Shown: positions 52,788 to 61,265 of the stretch, in pieces
How the letters are laid out: every line of letters begins with the position of its first letter
How positions within the stretch are numbered: the stretch's first letter is position 1
Assembly: GCF_019802255.1 (NCBI RefSeq)
Contig: NZ_JAHYSS010000001.1
Span: forward strand, 829,333 to 893,332
DNA from: Pedobacter polysacchareus
GTDB taxonomy: Bacteria; Bacteroidota; Bacteroidia; Sphingobacteriales; Sphingobacteriaceae
Length of the DNA: 64,000 nt
Direction: 5' to 3'
Program-made: the position numbers and the translations under genes
Notes under the pieces: model-generated
Database searches by the model: none
What the model was told of the DNA's origin: nothing
Seen by the model: only the letters and a program-made list of their open reading frames with translations

Positions 52788-52791
52788 AATA

Positions 52792-54495
52792 TTAAAGGTT
52801 TCCTTTTTTAAGTTCACTAACTGCAAAATCACAAGCCCTTGCGGTCAGTGCCATATACGTTAATGAAGGGTTCTGACAAGCTGCAGAAGGCATACAAGAA
52901 CCATCAGTTACGAACACGTTTTTCACTTCGTGCATTTGGTTCCATTTGTTCAATACTGATGTTTTAGGATCTAATCCCATACGTGCAGTACCCATTTCAT
53001 GGATTGCCATACCTGGAGTAGAACCGTTATCATAAGTCTTTACATCTTTGATTCCTGCGGCTTCCAGCATTTCAGCAGCATCGTTCATCATATCTACGCG
53101 CATTTTCTGCTCGTTTTCTTTGAATTCACAGTCAATTGCCAAAACAGGCTGTCCCCATTTGTCTTTTTTACTTTTGTCGATATACACACGGTTTTCATGG
53201 TAAGGAAGCGACTCTCCGAAACCACCTAAGCCCATGTTCCAGGTGCCTGGAACCGTTTGCAGATCTTTGAACTCACCGCCAAATGCCATTTCTGCCACAT
53301 CAGCATGCCAGTTTCCGCGACTTGCACCACCCTGGTAGCCAAAGCCCCTTACGTAGTCACGTTTGTCGCTGCCAACATTTCTATATCTAGGTACGTAAAT
53401 ACCATTGGCTCTTCTGCCATAAGTGTATTTGTCGTCAAAACCTTCTGCTCTTCCTGAAGCACCGCAACGGAAATGGTGATCCATTAAGTTGTGTCCCAGT
53501 TCACCACTCGCATTACCTAATCCATTTGGATGTTCAGGCGATGTAGAGTTTAACAACAGGAAAGTAGAACCTAAAGTCGAACCGTTTACGAATACAATTT
53601 TTGCATAGTATTCGATGTGCTCATTCGTTTCAGAATCGATCACGACTACACCTTTCGCTTTTTGCGTTTCTTTATCATAGATGATCGTGTTCACCAATGA
53701 ATAAGGACGAAGAGTTAAGTTACCGGTAGCTACCGCAGCAGGAAGGGTAGACGATTGCGTGCTGAAATAAGCACCAAACGGGCATCCTCTGCTACAAAGG
53801 TCACGGTATTGACATTTACCTCTACCACCATGTTCTACGGTTAAGTTGGCCGTACGGCCGATGGTCATGATTCTTGACTTGTTGTATTTACTTTCAATTC
53901 TTTTCTTTACATCTTTCTCCACACAGTTCATATCCATTGGCGGAAGGAACTGTCCGTCTGGGAAGTGAGGATAGTTTTCTGCCTGGCCGCTGATTCCTGC
54001 AAATTTCTCTACATAATCATACCATGGAGCGATGTCTTTATATCGGATTGGCCAATCTACGCCATGACCATCTTTTGCATTTTCTTCAAAATTCAGGTCA
54101 CTTAAGCGGTAACTCTGGCGGCCCCACATCAGTGATTTACCACCTACATGGAAGCCTCTGTACCAATCAAAACGTTTTACTTCAGTATATGGGCATTCCA
54201 GGTCATTCACCCAAAAGCTCTCATTGAATTCCTGATAAGGATAATCTCTTTTTTGTACCGGATGGGTTTCTTTCTGTGCTTCGGTTAATCTGCCGCGGTG
54301 TTCAAATTCCCATGGCTTTTTCATAGCCGTCGTATAGTCTTTGATGTGCTCCACGTTCCTGCCTCTTTCCAGCAATAGAACTTTCAATCCTTTTTCGGTT
54401 AATTCTTTTGCAGCCCAGCCGCCACTGATTCCTGATCCTACAACGATGGCATCATAAGTATTTTGCGCCGCTGCTTTAGTATTTAAATTGCTCAT
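52792..54495 (-). CDS. GMC oxidoreductase, catalytic subunit of a periplasmic sugar dehydrogenase
   Basis: A 567-residue FAD enzyme. The Rossmann loop is GSGISGG (20-26) in YDAIVVGSGISGGWAAKE. CSRGCPFGAYFSTQSS and the C-terminal FVTDGSCMPSAACQNPSLTY, containing the catalytic-site Asn, mark the gluconate/glucoside dehydrogenase branch. It has no signal of its own; the small subunit encoded just before it carries a Tat-like signal, so co-export is likely. Related complexes oxidise C3 of glycosides. The gene lies 19 bases after the small-subunit gene. Confidence 0.92.
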   Translation of the reverse strand: MSNLNTKAAAQNTYDAIVVGSGISGGWAAKELTEKGLKVLLLERGRNVEHIKDYTTAMKKPWEFEHRGRLTEAQKETHPVQKRDYPYQEFNESFWVNDLECPYTEVKRFDWYRGFHVGGKSLMWGRQSYRLSDLNFEENAKDGHGVDWPIRYKDIAPWYDYVEKFAGISGQAENYPHFPDGQFLPPMDMNCVEKDVKKRIESKYNKSRIMTIGRTANLTVEHGGRGKCQYRDLCSRGCPFGAYFSTQSSTLPAAVATGNLTLRPYSLVNTIIYDKETQKAKGVVVIDSETNEHIEYYAKIVFVNGSTLGSTFLLLNSTSPEHPNGLGNASGELGHNLMDHHFRCGASGRAEGFDDKYTYGRRANGIYVPRYRNVGSDKRDYVRGFGYQGGASRGNWHADVAEMAFGGEFKDLQTVPGTWNMGLGGFGESLPYHENRVYIDKSKKDKWGQPVLAIDCEFKENEQKMRVDMMNDAAEMLEAAGIKDVKTYDNGSTPGMAIHEMGTARMGLDPKTSVLNKWNQMHEVKNVFVTDGSCMPSAACQNPSLTYMALTARACDFAVSELKKGNL

Positions 54496-54514
54496 GTTTA
54501 ATTTTTAAAAAGGT

Positions 54515-55174
54515 TTATGCCCAAACTTTTTGACCTGGTTTTAAATCCACACAACCGTCGTAACGACCAGGGATCTGCACATAGGCTTTCGCCTGTGTTG
54601 CACCAATTTCCGAAGTGAAATAACCCAGTAAGGTTAAATCTCTAGCGATCGCGAAGAATTGAGGTTTTGTTTTAGGTTTATCCTTTGGCGTCATTGCATT
54701 GCCTGGAGCCTCCTTTTCAGATTTTTTCTGAGTAATGTTTTCTTGTTGTTTCTCTAATTCGTCTTTTTCCTTTTTGCTTGCTGCAATGGTCGCTTCTCTA
54801 ACTTTGCCCAATAGCTCATTGCGCTGTGGTACAGAGATTTCCAGGAATGACTTTTTGTACGTGTCCTGACACTGTTTTTCAAGATCTTCCAGACCTTTCA
54901 CGAATGCTTGCTGCGCGTCTTCCGGGTAGCATTCCTTAACCATCATTACGATGAAAGGACCCACACCAGCTGCTTTCGCTCCTGGCGTACTTGTGGTAGG
55001 GATGATGATATCAGCAACTTCCGTGATGACCTTTTCCTGATCGGCAGAAAATAAGTTGGCGGCTGTTTTATTAGATGGTGAAGTGCAACTATCTAAAAAT
55101 ACTCCGATAGTAGTTGCAGACAATGCGCCTCCCATTAAAAAGGCAACACTTTTCACTGCTTCTCTTCTATTCAT
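54515..55174 (-). CDS. Gluconate 2-dehydrogenase subunit 3 family protein (Tat-type small subunit)
   Basis: A 219-residue protein with a Tat-like NRREAVK near the N-terminus, a hydrophobic stretch, and a Cys at 30 (LDSC) that could be lipidated. The domain shows VITEVADIIIPTTSTPGAKAAG and FFAIARDLTLLGYFTSEIGA, as in subunit 3 of gluconate dehydrogenase and in the small subunit of glycoside 3-dehydrogenases. A Lys/Glu-rich helix (about 125-165) is inserted. It should carry the GMC subunit across the membrane and stabilise it. It is the first gene of the run. Confidence 0.9.
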   Translation of the reverse strand: MNRREAVKSVAFLMGGALSATTIGVFLDSCTSPSNKTAANLFSADQEKVITEVADIIIPTTSTPGAKAAGVGPFIVMMVKECYPEDAQQAFVKGLEDLEKQCQDTYKKSFLEISVPQRNELLGKVREATIAASKKEKDELEKQQENITQKKSEKEAPGNAMTPKDKPKTKPQFFAIARDLTLLGYFTSEIGATQAKAYVQIPGRYDGCVDLKPGQKVWA

Positions 55175-55590
55175 ACTAGGCTGTTTAGGTGTTTTTATAT
55201 GGTTAAAGTGTGTTTTGTTTTGTAATAATAAGCAAAAAAAAACGGTTAGTGTGCGAAATACACAATAAATCTAATATATCATGTTTTTGTTACTTAACCA
55301 AGTTTTTACTGAGTAGGAGCAGGAAATGAACAGAAATTGTACAGGGTTTTAATTTGGTTTTAACTTGGTTTTCAGGCTTTGCCGTATTCCTAAAACGTTA
55401 TTTCTCCGAAATTAGTCTGCGCTATTTTTTTGAGCAAAATTCTATCTGTTTATCTCCGGGTTTTAGTTGGTTTTTACCCATAAATAGGGGGCTGAAACAG
55501 GGACAGAAATCACAAAAACAGATAAATCATAAACATTTTATAGAGGTTTGTTTCGTTTTTTTAACTTTGTCAAAATCCATACAAAAATTC
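55175..55590. other. Divergent gap between dehydrogenase operon and tdh
   Basis: This 416-base gap is A/T-rich. It holds the -7 box of the threonine dehydrogenase gene at 55562-55569. I see no perfect TAnnTTTG on the minus strand for the dehydrogenase operon and no clear inverted-repeat operator. Confidence 0.5.
55562..55569 (+). promoter_or_regulatory. -7 promoter element of the threonine dehydrogenase gene
   Basis: TAACTTTG matches TAnnTTTG, 21 bases before the ATG at 55591. It supports that start over the frame opening at 55354. Confidence 0.55.
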
Positions 55591-56541
55591 ATGATTGAGA
55601 AAATATTAGTATTAGGTTCTAACGGTCAGATCGGCACTGAATTAGTAACCGCCTTACGTAAGACTTACGGTGAAAGTAATGTTGTCGCTTGTGACATTCG
55701 CAGACCAGATTATGACATCAAAAATTCAGGGCCATTTGAGTTCGTAAACGTACTTGAGAAAGACATTCTGAATAACATTTTTCAAAAGTATAAACCGACT
55801 CAGGTTTACTTATTAGCGGCATTATTATCCGCTACAGGCGAGCAGAATCCTAAATTAGCCTGGGACCTGAACATGAATGGCTTGTTGAACATCTTAGACC
55901 TAGCCCTTGTTTATAAAACAGCCAAAGTTTACTGGCCGAGTTCTATCGCTGTATTCGGACCAAATTCTCCGAAAGATATGACGCCGCAATACTGTGTAAT
56001 GGACCCGAATACGGTTTATGGAATCAGTAAATTAGCAGGTGAACGCTGGTGCGAATATTATCACCAGAAATTTGGTTTGGATGTACGCAGTATCCGTTAC
56101 CCGGGATTGATCAGCTGGAAAGCTGCTCCAGGTGGTGGAACTACAGACTATGCGATCCATATTTTCCATGATGCGTTAACAAAAGGCAGCTATGCTTCTT
56201 TCTTAAATGCAGAAACTGAATTGCCAATGATGTATATGGATGATGCCATCCGTGGTACAATTGAATTGATGGATGCGGAAGCGAGTAAAATCTCTATCCG
56301 TTCCAGCTATAACTTCGGTGGTGTACACTTTACGCCGGAAGTGCTAGCTTCAGAAATCAGAAAACATATTCCAGATTTTACATTAACTTACAAAGATAAT
56401 GATCCACGTCAGGACATTGCCAACAGCTGGCCACGTTCGATCGATGATAGCTTTGCTCAGAAAGACTGGGGATGGAAGCCGGAGTTTGATTTGTCGAAGA
56501 TGACAGTGGATATGTTAAAGAACTTACAGAATAATCATTAA
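55591..56541 (+). CDS. L-threonine 3-dehydrogenase, short-chain (SDR) type
   Basis: A 316-residue extended SDR enzyme. The NAD loop is GSNGQIG (9-15) and the catalytic pair is Y143 and K147 in NTVYGISKLAGE. GLISWKAAPGGGTTDYAIHIF and ELPMMYMDDAIRGT are typical of the UDP-galactose-epimerase-like threonine dehydrogenases, which oxidise L-threonine to 2-amino-3-ketobutyrate. The ATG at 55591 is preferred; the frame is open upstream, but the -7 box lies at 55562. A nucleotide-sugar epimerase is the alternative, less likely. It precedes yebC by 28 bases. Confidence 0.88.
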   Translation: MIEKILVLGSNGQIGTELVTALRKTYGESNVVACDIRRPDYDIKNSGPFEFVNVLEKDILNNIFQKYKPTQVYLLAALLSATGEQNPKLAWDLNMNGLLNILDLALVYKTAKVYWPSSIAVFGPNSPKDMTPQYCVMDPNTVYGISKLAGERWCEYYHQKFGLDVRSIRYPGLISWKAAPGGGTTDYAIHIFHDALTKGSYASFLNAETELPMMYMDDAIRGTIELMDAEASKISIRSSYNFGGVHFTPEVLASEIRKHIPDFTLTYKDNDPRQDIANSWPRSIDDSFAQKDWGWKPEFDLSKMTVDMLKNLQNNH

Positions 56542-56569
56542 TAAGGGAATTCCTTAAATAAAATATACA

Positions 56570-57295
56570 ATGGGTAGAGCATTTGAGTTCAGAAAAGAAA
56601 GGAAATTTAAACGTTGGGCCAAGATGGCCGTACAATTTACCAGGATAGGTAAAGAGATTGTAATGGCGGTTAAAGATAACGGCCCTTCGCCGGAGACCAA
56701 CTCCCGTTTGCGTACAGCGATCCAGAATGCAAAGGCAGTAAACATGCCAAAGCATACGGTGGAAGCGGCAATTAAAAGAGCCTCCAACAAAGACGAAAAC
56801 GGTTACGAAGAGTTTGTATATGAAGGATACGCACAACATGGTGTGGCCATCCTGATTGAAACCGCAACTGATAATACGAACAGGACAGTAGCTAACATCC
56901 GTAGTTATTTCAATAAAACTGGTGGTACATTGGGTAAAACAGGTTCCCTGGACTTTATCTTCAACCGCAAGTCGATCTTCCGTTTCTTACCTGGGGAAAA
57001 AGACCTAGAAGAATTGGAGTTTGAATTGATTGACGCAGGTTTGGAAGAATTATATCTGGAAGCTGATGAAGAAGGAAATGAGATTGCAGTGGTACAAACT
57101 GCTTTTGAAGATTTCGGAAAAATGCAGAAAGCACTGGAAGAGATTGGCGTAGAAATGAAAAGTGCGAAATTAGAGCGCATCTCGTTATCTACGATTCCAG
57201 TAACAGAAGAGCAGGCAGCAGATGTATTCAAACTGATTGACAAACTGGAAGAGGACGATGATGTTCAAGCCGTTTATCACAATATGGCAGAATAA
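56570..57295 (+). CDS. yebC: YebC/PmpR family protein
   Basis: A 241-residue member of the YebC/PmpR (TACO1) family. The start MGRAFEFRKERKFKRWAKM, the segment NARLRTAIQNAKAVNMP-like region (here RLRTAIQNAKAVNMPKHTV) and YEGYAQHGVAILIE are conserved. Members were described as DNA-binding regulators; recent work also links the family to ribosomes stalled at proline stretches. It meets the convergent esterase gene with only 6 bases between. Confidence 0.93.
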   Translation: MGRAFEFRKERKFKRWAKMAVQFTRIGKEIVMAVKDNGPSPETNSRLRTAIQNAKAVNMPKHTVEAAIKRASNKDENGYEEFVYEGYAQHGVAILIETATDNTNRTVANIRSYFNKTGGTLGKTGSLDFIFNRKSIFRFLPGEKDLEELEFELIDAGLEELYLEADEEGNEIAVVQTAFEDFGKMQKALEEIGVEMKSAKLERISLSTIPVTEEQAADVFKLIDKLEEDDDVQAVYHNMAE

Positions 57296-57301
57296 TCGCC
57301 G

Positions 57302-58093
57302 CTACCTTTTCTTTTGATTAGAAAATAACCATGGCAATAGTTTGGGCTCTGCAAAGGCAGCGTCCCAACTGTTGTGGTGGGCATCCGGATACAAAGTGAG
57401 CTTAGGTTCTTTTCCCAATACTTTGAGCTGATCCGAAATCATGGTAGAAAAAACGACAGGAACTACCTCATCTTTCTCTCCATGGAAGATCCATAAAGGC
57501 ACATTTTTATATTTCTGGACGTTCGCTATATTGTCGCCGCCACAAATAGCAATCGCTGCAGCGAAAAGTTTAGGCTTGCGTCTTAACAATTCATAAGTTC
57601 CCATTCCACCCATTGAAAGTCCACCTACATAGACCTGGTCATGGTTGATGTAGGGTTTGTCCATAAAGTTGTCAATCATACCCAGTAAAGCTTTCATCGA
57701 TTTTGTAGGTTTCCCTCTTTTTTGAAAATTAAAGGCTCTATTCCCATTTGCATCCTTATCGAAGGTCACATTTGCCCAGAAGCTGTCTTCTGTACATTGC
57801 GGGAAAACGATGATGGCCGGGAATTGTTTCCGGATTTCTGGCTTAAGGAATAGCTTTCCACCATGTGTCAATTGTTTCTCATTGTCATTGCCACGCTCTC
57901 CGCTTCCATGTAAAAAGAATAGGATCGGGTATTTTTTATCCGCGCTAAAATTTTCGGGAAATAAGATGCGGTAAGCAATACTGTCTTTGCCTTTGATAAA
58001 GCTTCCTCTATCATATTTTTTAAAGTCCTGCGCTTTTGAACTTAGGCTAAAAACCAGGAGTAGGATGGAGAGTGTTGACTGGATGCGGCTCAT
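57302..58093 (-). CDS. Exported alpha/beta-hydrolase (esterase, prolyl-oligopeptidase-like fold)
   Basis: A 263-residue secreted hydrolase with a signal peptide (1-21, ending SKAQ). LHGSGERGNDNEKQLTHGG forms the oxyanion region, the nucleophile is S160 in GLSMGG, the acid lies in FHGEKDEVVPV and the His in YPDAHHNSW. This subgroup (phospholipase/carboxylesterase-like, sometimes feruloyl or acetyl esterases) often sits in glycan loci. It lies just downstream of the bglX terminator. A -7 box at 58098-58105 would make its mRNA nearly leaderless. Confidence 0.87.
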   Translation of the reverse strand: MSRIQSTLSILLLVFSLSSKAQDFKKYDRGSFIKGKDSIAYRILFPENFSADKKYPILFFLHGSGERGNDNEKQLTHGGKLFLKPEIRKQFPAIIVFPQCTEDSFWANVTFDKDANGNRAFNFQKRGKPTKSMKALLGMIDNFMDKPYINHDQVYVGGLSMGGMGTYELLRRKPKLFAAAIAICGGDNIANVQKYKNVPLWIFHGEKDEVVPVVFSTMISDQLKVLGKEPKLTLYPDAHHNSWDAAFAEPKLLPWLFSNQKKR

Positions 58094-58097
58094 GATT

Positions 58098-58105
58098 CAA
58101 ACTTA
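58098..58105 (-). promoter_or_regulatory. -7 promoter element abutting the esterase start
   Basis: The minus strand reads TAAGTTTG, matching TAnnTTTG, only four bases before the ATG at 58093. Transcription would begin at or next to the start codon. Confidence 0.4.
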
Positions 58106-58135
58106 AACATTTTAAGAATCATTTAAAAATAAAGA

Positions 58136-58164
58136 ACCCCTGTTGGTGATTTGCCAGCAGGGGT
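58136..58164 (-). terminator. Terminator of the GH3 beta-glucosidase gene
   Basis: ACCCCTG (58136-58142) pairs with CAGGGGT (58158-58164), extended inward through a T-G pair and TGG/CCA. U-rich sequence follows on the minus strand. It lies 10 bases after the stop. Confidence 0.7.
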
Positions 58165-58173
58165 GAGACGATC

Positions 58174-60471
58174 TTATTTTGTCAGTTGAAATGGTATTTC
58201 CAGGTTATCTCTGGAATTGGTCCCTATAAATAATTTGAAATCGCCAGGTTCTGCCGCAAACTTCAGGTCTTCATTAAAGAATTTCAATTCTTCTTCGGAG
58301 ATTTTAAAACTTACTTCTTTGCTTTCTCCAGCTTTCAGGTCGATCTTTTCAAATCCTTTCAATTCTTTAACAGGGCGGGTAATGCTGCCTACTAAATCGC
58401 GGATGTACATTTGCACCGTTTCTTTTCCTGCATAAGCACCAGTGTTTTTTACTCTAACTGTAGCCGTAATGGTTTCTCCAGGTTTAAAGCTGTTTTTGCT
58501 CAGCTTAAGGTTGGAATAATCGAAAGTAGTATAGCTTAATCCGTAACCAAAAGGATATAAGGGTTCGTTGCTTACATCCAGGTAATTAGACCTGAATTTG
58601 CTGAACCATTTGCCTTCTTCTAGCGGTCTGCCGGTATTTTTGTGACTGTAATACAATGGAATCTGTCCTACGTTTTGTGGGAAAGTCGCCGTTAATTTTC
58701 CTGATGGATTTACTTTTCCAAATAGCACATCAGAGATCGCATTCGCTGCTTCAGTACCACCAAACCAAACATTTAAGATGGCAGGAACATTTTCATCTTC
58801 CCATTTCAAGGTCAATGGACGGCCGGTAAATAATACCAGTACCACCGGTTTTCCGGTTTTTAACAATGCTTTTAACAGACGCTGCTGATTCTCTGGGATG
58901 TCCAGGTTGGTACGGCTTGAGCTTTCGCCTGTCATCTCTGAACTTTCACCAAGCGCAGCGATCACTACATCTGCATTTTTAGCGGTAGCTACTGCCTCAG
59001 CGATCATTTCTTCTTCAGAGCGGGAATCTCTTGGCAGATCTCTGCCGAACATCGTTGCTCTTTTCTGGTATTCAGGATCGGTTAGCAAGTTAGAACCCTC
59101 ACTGTGTAAAATCTTAAGACCAGGTGCCGCATTGGCTTTTAATCCTTGTAACAGAGAAATGGTGTTTGCTAAATCGCTGTTTACGCTCCAGGTTCCAGGC
59201 ATATTTGTTCCTGTATTAGCCAATGGACCGATTAAAGCAACTGTTCCTGTTTTTTTCAATGGCAGCAATTGACCTTGATTTTTTAGCAGGACAAAACTTT
59301 GTGCTGCAGTTTCTCTGGCCACTTTCAGGTGCTCTGGTTTAAGAATTTCCTTTTTTGCACGTGCTTCATTACAGTAGCGGAAAGGATCTTCAAACAGACC
59401 TAATTTGTATTTTGCTTCTAATACCAGTCTGCAGGAATTGGTCACCTGCGCTTCTGTTACTTTTCCTTCTGCTACTGATTTTTTTAGGGTGCTCAGAAAT
59501 CCTTCACCTACCATATCCATATCTACACCGGCATTTAAGGCCAGTGCAGAAACGGTTTGCAGGTCTCCCAATCCATGGTCGATTAACTCATTTACCGCCG
59601 TGTAATCCGTCACCACAAGACCAGTAAAGCCCCATTGTTTGCGTAATAAATCAGTCATCAGCCATTTATTAGCTGTAGCTGGAACTCCGTTAATGTCGTT
59701 AAAAGAAGTCATGATACTGCCTGCACCTGCATCTAGGGCAGCTTTATAGGGTGGCAGGTATTCATTGTACATTCTGTTCAGACTCATGTCTGTGGTATTG
59801 TAATCTCTGCCGGATTCAGCAGCACCATATAAAGCAAAGTGTTTTACGCAAGCCATCATGGTATTGTATTTAGAAAGATCATCGCCCTGGTATCCTCTAA
59901 CCATCGCTTTACCGATTTCAGCACCCAGATAAGTATCTTCTCCTGATCCTTCAGAAATACGACCCCATCTTGGGTCTCTTGAAATGTCCACCATAGGCGA
60001 GAAAGTCCAGTTTAATCCATCAGCAGTAGCTTCAACAGCTGCAATTCTTGCAGTTTTTTCGATCAATGGTAAATCCCATGTAGAAGATAAAGCGAGAGGA
60101 ATTGGGAAAGTAGTTTTATAACCATGGATCACATCCTGGCCGAAAATAATGGGAATCTTTAAGCGGGTCTGCGTCACTGCAATTTCCTGTGCCTTGCGGA
60201 TTCTGGCTGGCGTAGTTAAGCTAAACATACCGCCTACCTGACCTTTTTTAATTTTGCTTTCTACATCTGTGCTAACCACAGAACCTGTAGTGGCTTCACC
60301 ACCGGTTAATAGGTTTAACTGGCCAATCTTCTCCTCCAAAGTCATTTTGGACAGCAGGTCTTTTATGAATATATTCATCTGCTGATCAGTGTTTGCTTTT
60401 TTCTGCTGCGCGGAACTGCTGCTAAAGCTAAAAATTGCAGCCAGGAAAAATAAGTACTTCGCTTTTCTCAT
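58174..60471 (-). CDS. Beta-glucosidase, glycoside hydrolase family 3 (BglX type)
   Basis: A 765-residue exported enzyme with a signal peptide (1-21, ending SSAQ). The N-terminal barrel carries the nucleophile D289 in LVVTDYTAVNEL; KHFALYGAAESGRDYN is the substrate-binding segment. The second domain has VIAALGESSEMTGESSSRT, with the acid/base region, and a fibronectin-III-like domain closes the protein (about 650-765). It releases glucose from beta-glucosides in the periplasm. Next to GH144 genes, sophoro-oligosaccharides are the likely substrate; a GH3 with that activity is known from Bacteroides. It is last in the operon. Confidence 0.93.
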   Translation of the reverse strand: MRKAKYLFFLAAIFSFSSSSAQQKKANTDQQMNIFIKDLLSKMTLEEKIGQLNLLTGGEATTGSVVSTDVESKIKKGQVGGMFSLTTPARIRKAQEIAVTQTRLKIPIIFGQDVIHGYKTTFPIPLALSSTWDLPLIEKTARIAAVEATADGLNWTFSPMVDISRDPRWGRISEGSGEDTYLGAEIGKAMVRGYQGDDLSKYNTMMACVKHFALYGAAESGRDYNTTDMSLNRMYNEYLPPYKAALDAGAGSIMTSFNDINGVPATANKWLMTDLLRKQWGFTGLVVTDYTAVNELIDHGLGDLQTVSALALNAGVDMDMVGEGFLSTLKKSVAEGKVTEAQVTNSCRLVLEAKYKLGLFEDPFRYCNEARAKKEILKPEHLKVARETAAQSFVLLKNQGQLLPLKKTGTVALIGPLANTGTNMPGTWSVNSDLANTISLLQGLKANAAPGLKILHSEGSNLLTDPEYQKRATMFGRDLPRDSRSEEEMIAEAVATAKNADVVIAALGESSEMTGESSSRTNLDIPENQQRLLKALLKTGKPVVLVLFTGRPLTLKWEDENVPAILNVWFGGTEAANAISDVLFGKVNPSGKLTATFPQNVGQIPLYYSHKNTGRPLEEGKWFSKFRSNYLDVSNEPLYPFGYGLSYTTFDYSNLKLSKNSFKPGETITATVRVKNTGAYAGKETVQMYIRDLVGSITRPVKELKGFEKIDLKAGESKEVSFKISEEELKFFNEDLKFAAEPGDFKLFIGTNSRDNLEIPFQLTK

Positions 60472-60495
60472 TATTGTTTTGTTAATGGTGTGTAT

Positions 60496-61155
60496 TTAGG
60501 GTTTAACCAGGAATGGTTTGATTTCTTTAATCCAGATGGCATAACCATCAGCGTTCATGTGCAGCATATCTTCCAGAAAAAGTTCTGGACGCAAGGCTTT
60601 TTTATTTAACATTTTGCTATTTACATCCAGGAATTTTGTGTTTGGATAATGCTGCAGGTATTCTTGAATCAGCAGATTGGTATGCGCATTTGTAGCGGAA
60701 TGTTTAGTTCTGGAAGGGCTGTCTTTAATGGAAATGTATAAAACAGGAACTGCCGGATATTTCAATCTGATGTTATTGAAAAAAGTGGCAAACCGGTTTA
60801 GCGTTTCGAGTGCGTTTTGGCCGTCTGTAGCAATATCATTTTCGCCGCTATAAATTACCACCTGGCGCGGTTGATAAGGATAAATCAGGTCTGCGATATA
60901 GTAATTGGCTTGTGCAAGTGTAGAACCGCCGAAACCTCGGTTGATCGCCTGGTAATCTTTGAACACTGTTTCCAGCGCTTTCCATTTTTCAAAGGAGGAA
61001 CTGCCAACAAATAAAATACCGTTTTTTGGCGGCATGGAGATGCTGTCCTTATGCTTGAATTCTTGTATTTCTTTCCAGAATGCTGGTTTTTGCTGCGCCT
61101 TAACGAATGCGGTGCTAAGGACGAATACCAGAAGGAAGTAGTAAAATCTTTTCAT
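60496..61155 (-). CDS. Exported SGNH/GDSL hydrolase
   Basis: A 219-residue secreted hydrolase with a signal peptide (1-20, ending VKAQ). Block I is GSSSFEKWKAL (nucleophile Ser in GSSS, 51-54), block II the Gly in NRGFGGSTLAQ, block III SGENDIA, and block V the DMLHMNADGY Asp/His. Such proteins deacetylate sugars or remove other acyl groups. In this operon it may strip substituents from the glucan before hydrolysis; inference. It lies 24 bases before the GH3 gene. Confidence 0.88.
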   Translation of the reverse strand: MKRFYYFLLVFVLSTAFVKAQQKPAFWKEIQEFKHKDSISMPPKNGILFVGSSSFEKWKALETVFKDYQAINRGFGGSTLAQANYYIADLIYPYQPRQVVIYSGENDIATDGQNALETLNRFATFFNNIRLKYPAVPVLYISIKDSPSRTKHSATNAHTNLLIQEYLQHYPNTKFLDVNSKMLNKKALRPELFLEDMLHMNADGYAIWIKEIKPFLVKP

Positions 61156-61186
61156 TTTTTGCTGTATTTATTTAAATCTGTTTTTT

Positions 61187-61221
61187 GCGAGTATAAAGGT
61201 TCTTTTGCGCTTTATACTCGT
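61187..61221. repeat. Inverted repeat upstream of the SGNH gene
   Basis: CGAGTATAAAG (61188-61198) pairs with CTTTATACTCG (61210-61220) around an 11-nt loop, in the 110-base gap between the first GH144 gene and the SGNH gene. No U-tract follows on the minus strand, so it may be mRNA-stabilising or an operator. Confidence 0.5.
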
Positions 61222-61265
61222 AAAACGGGTAAAAATAAGGATACACCTTCATCAGGTGTGACCAA

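Noticed and set aside
55354..55590. Long N-terminal extension of threonine dehydrogenase
   Set aside because: The extra 79 residues are not family-like and the -7 box at 55562-55569 lies inside them.
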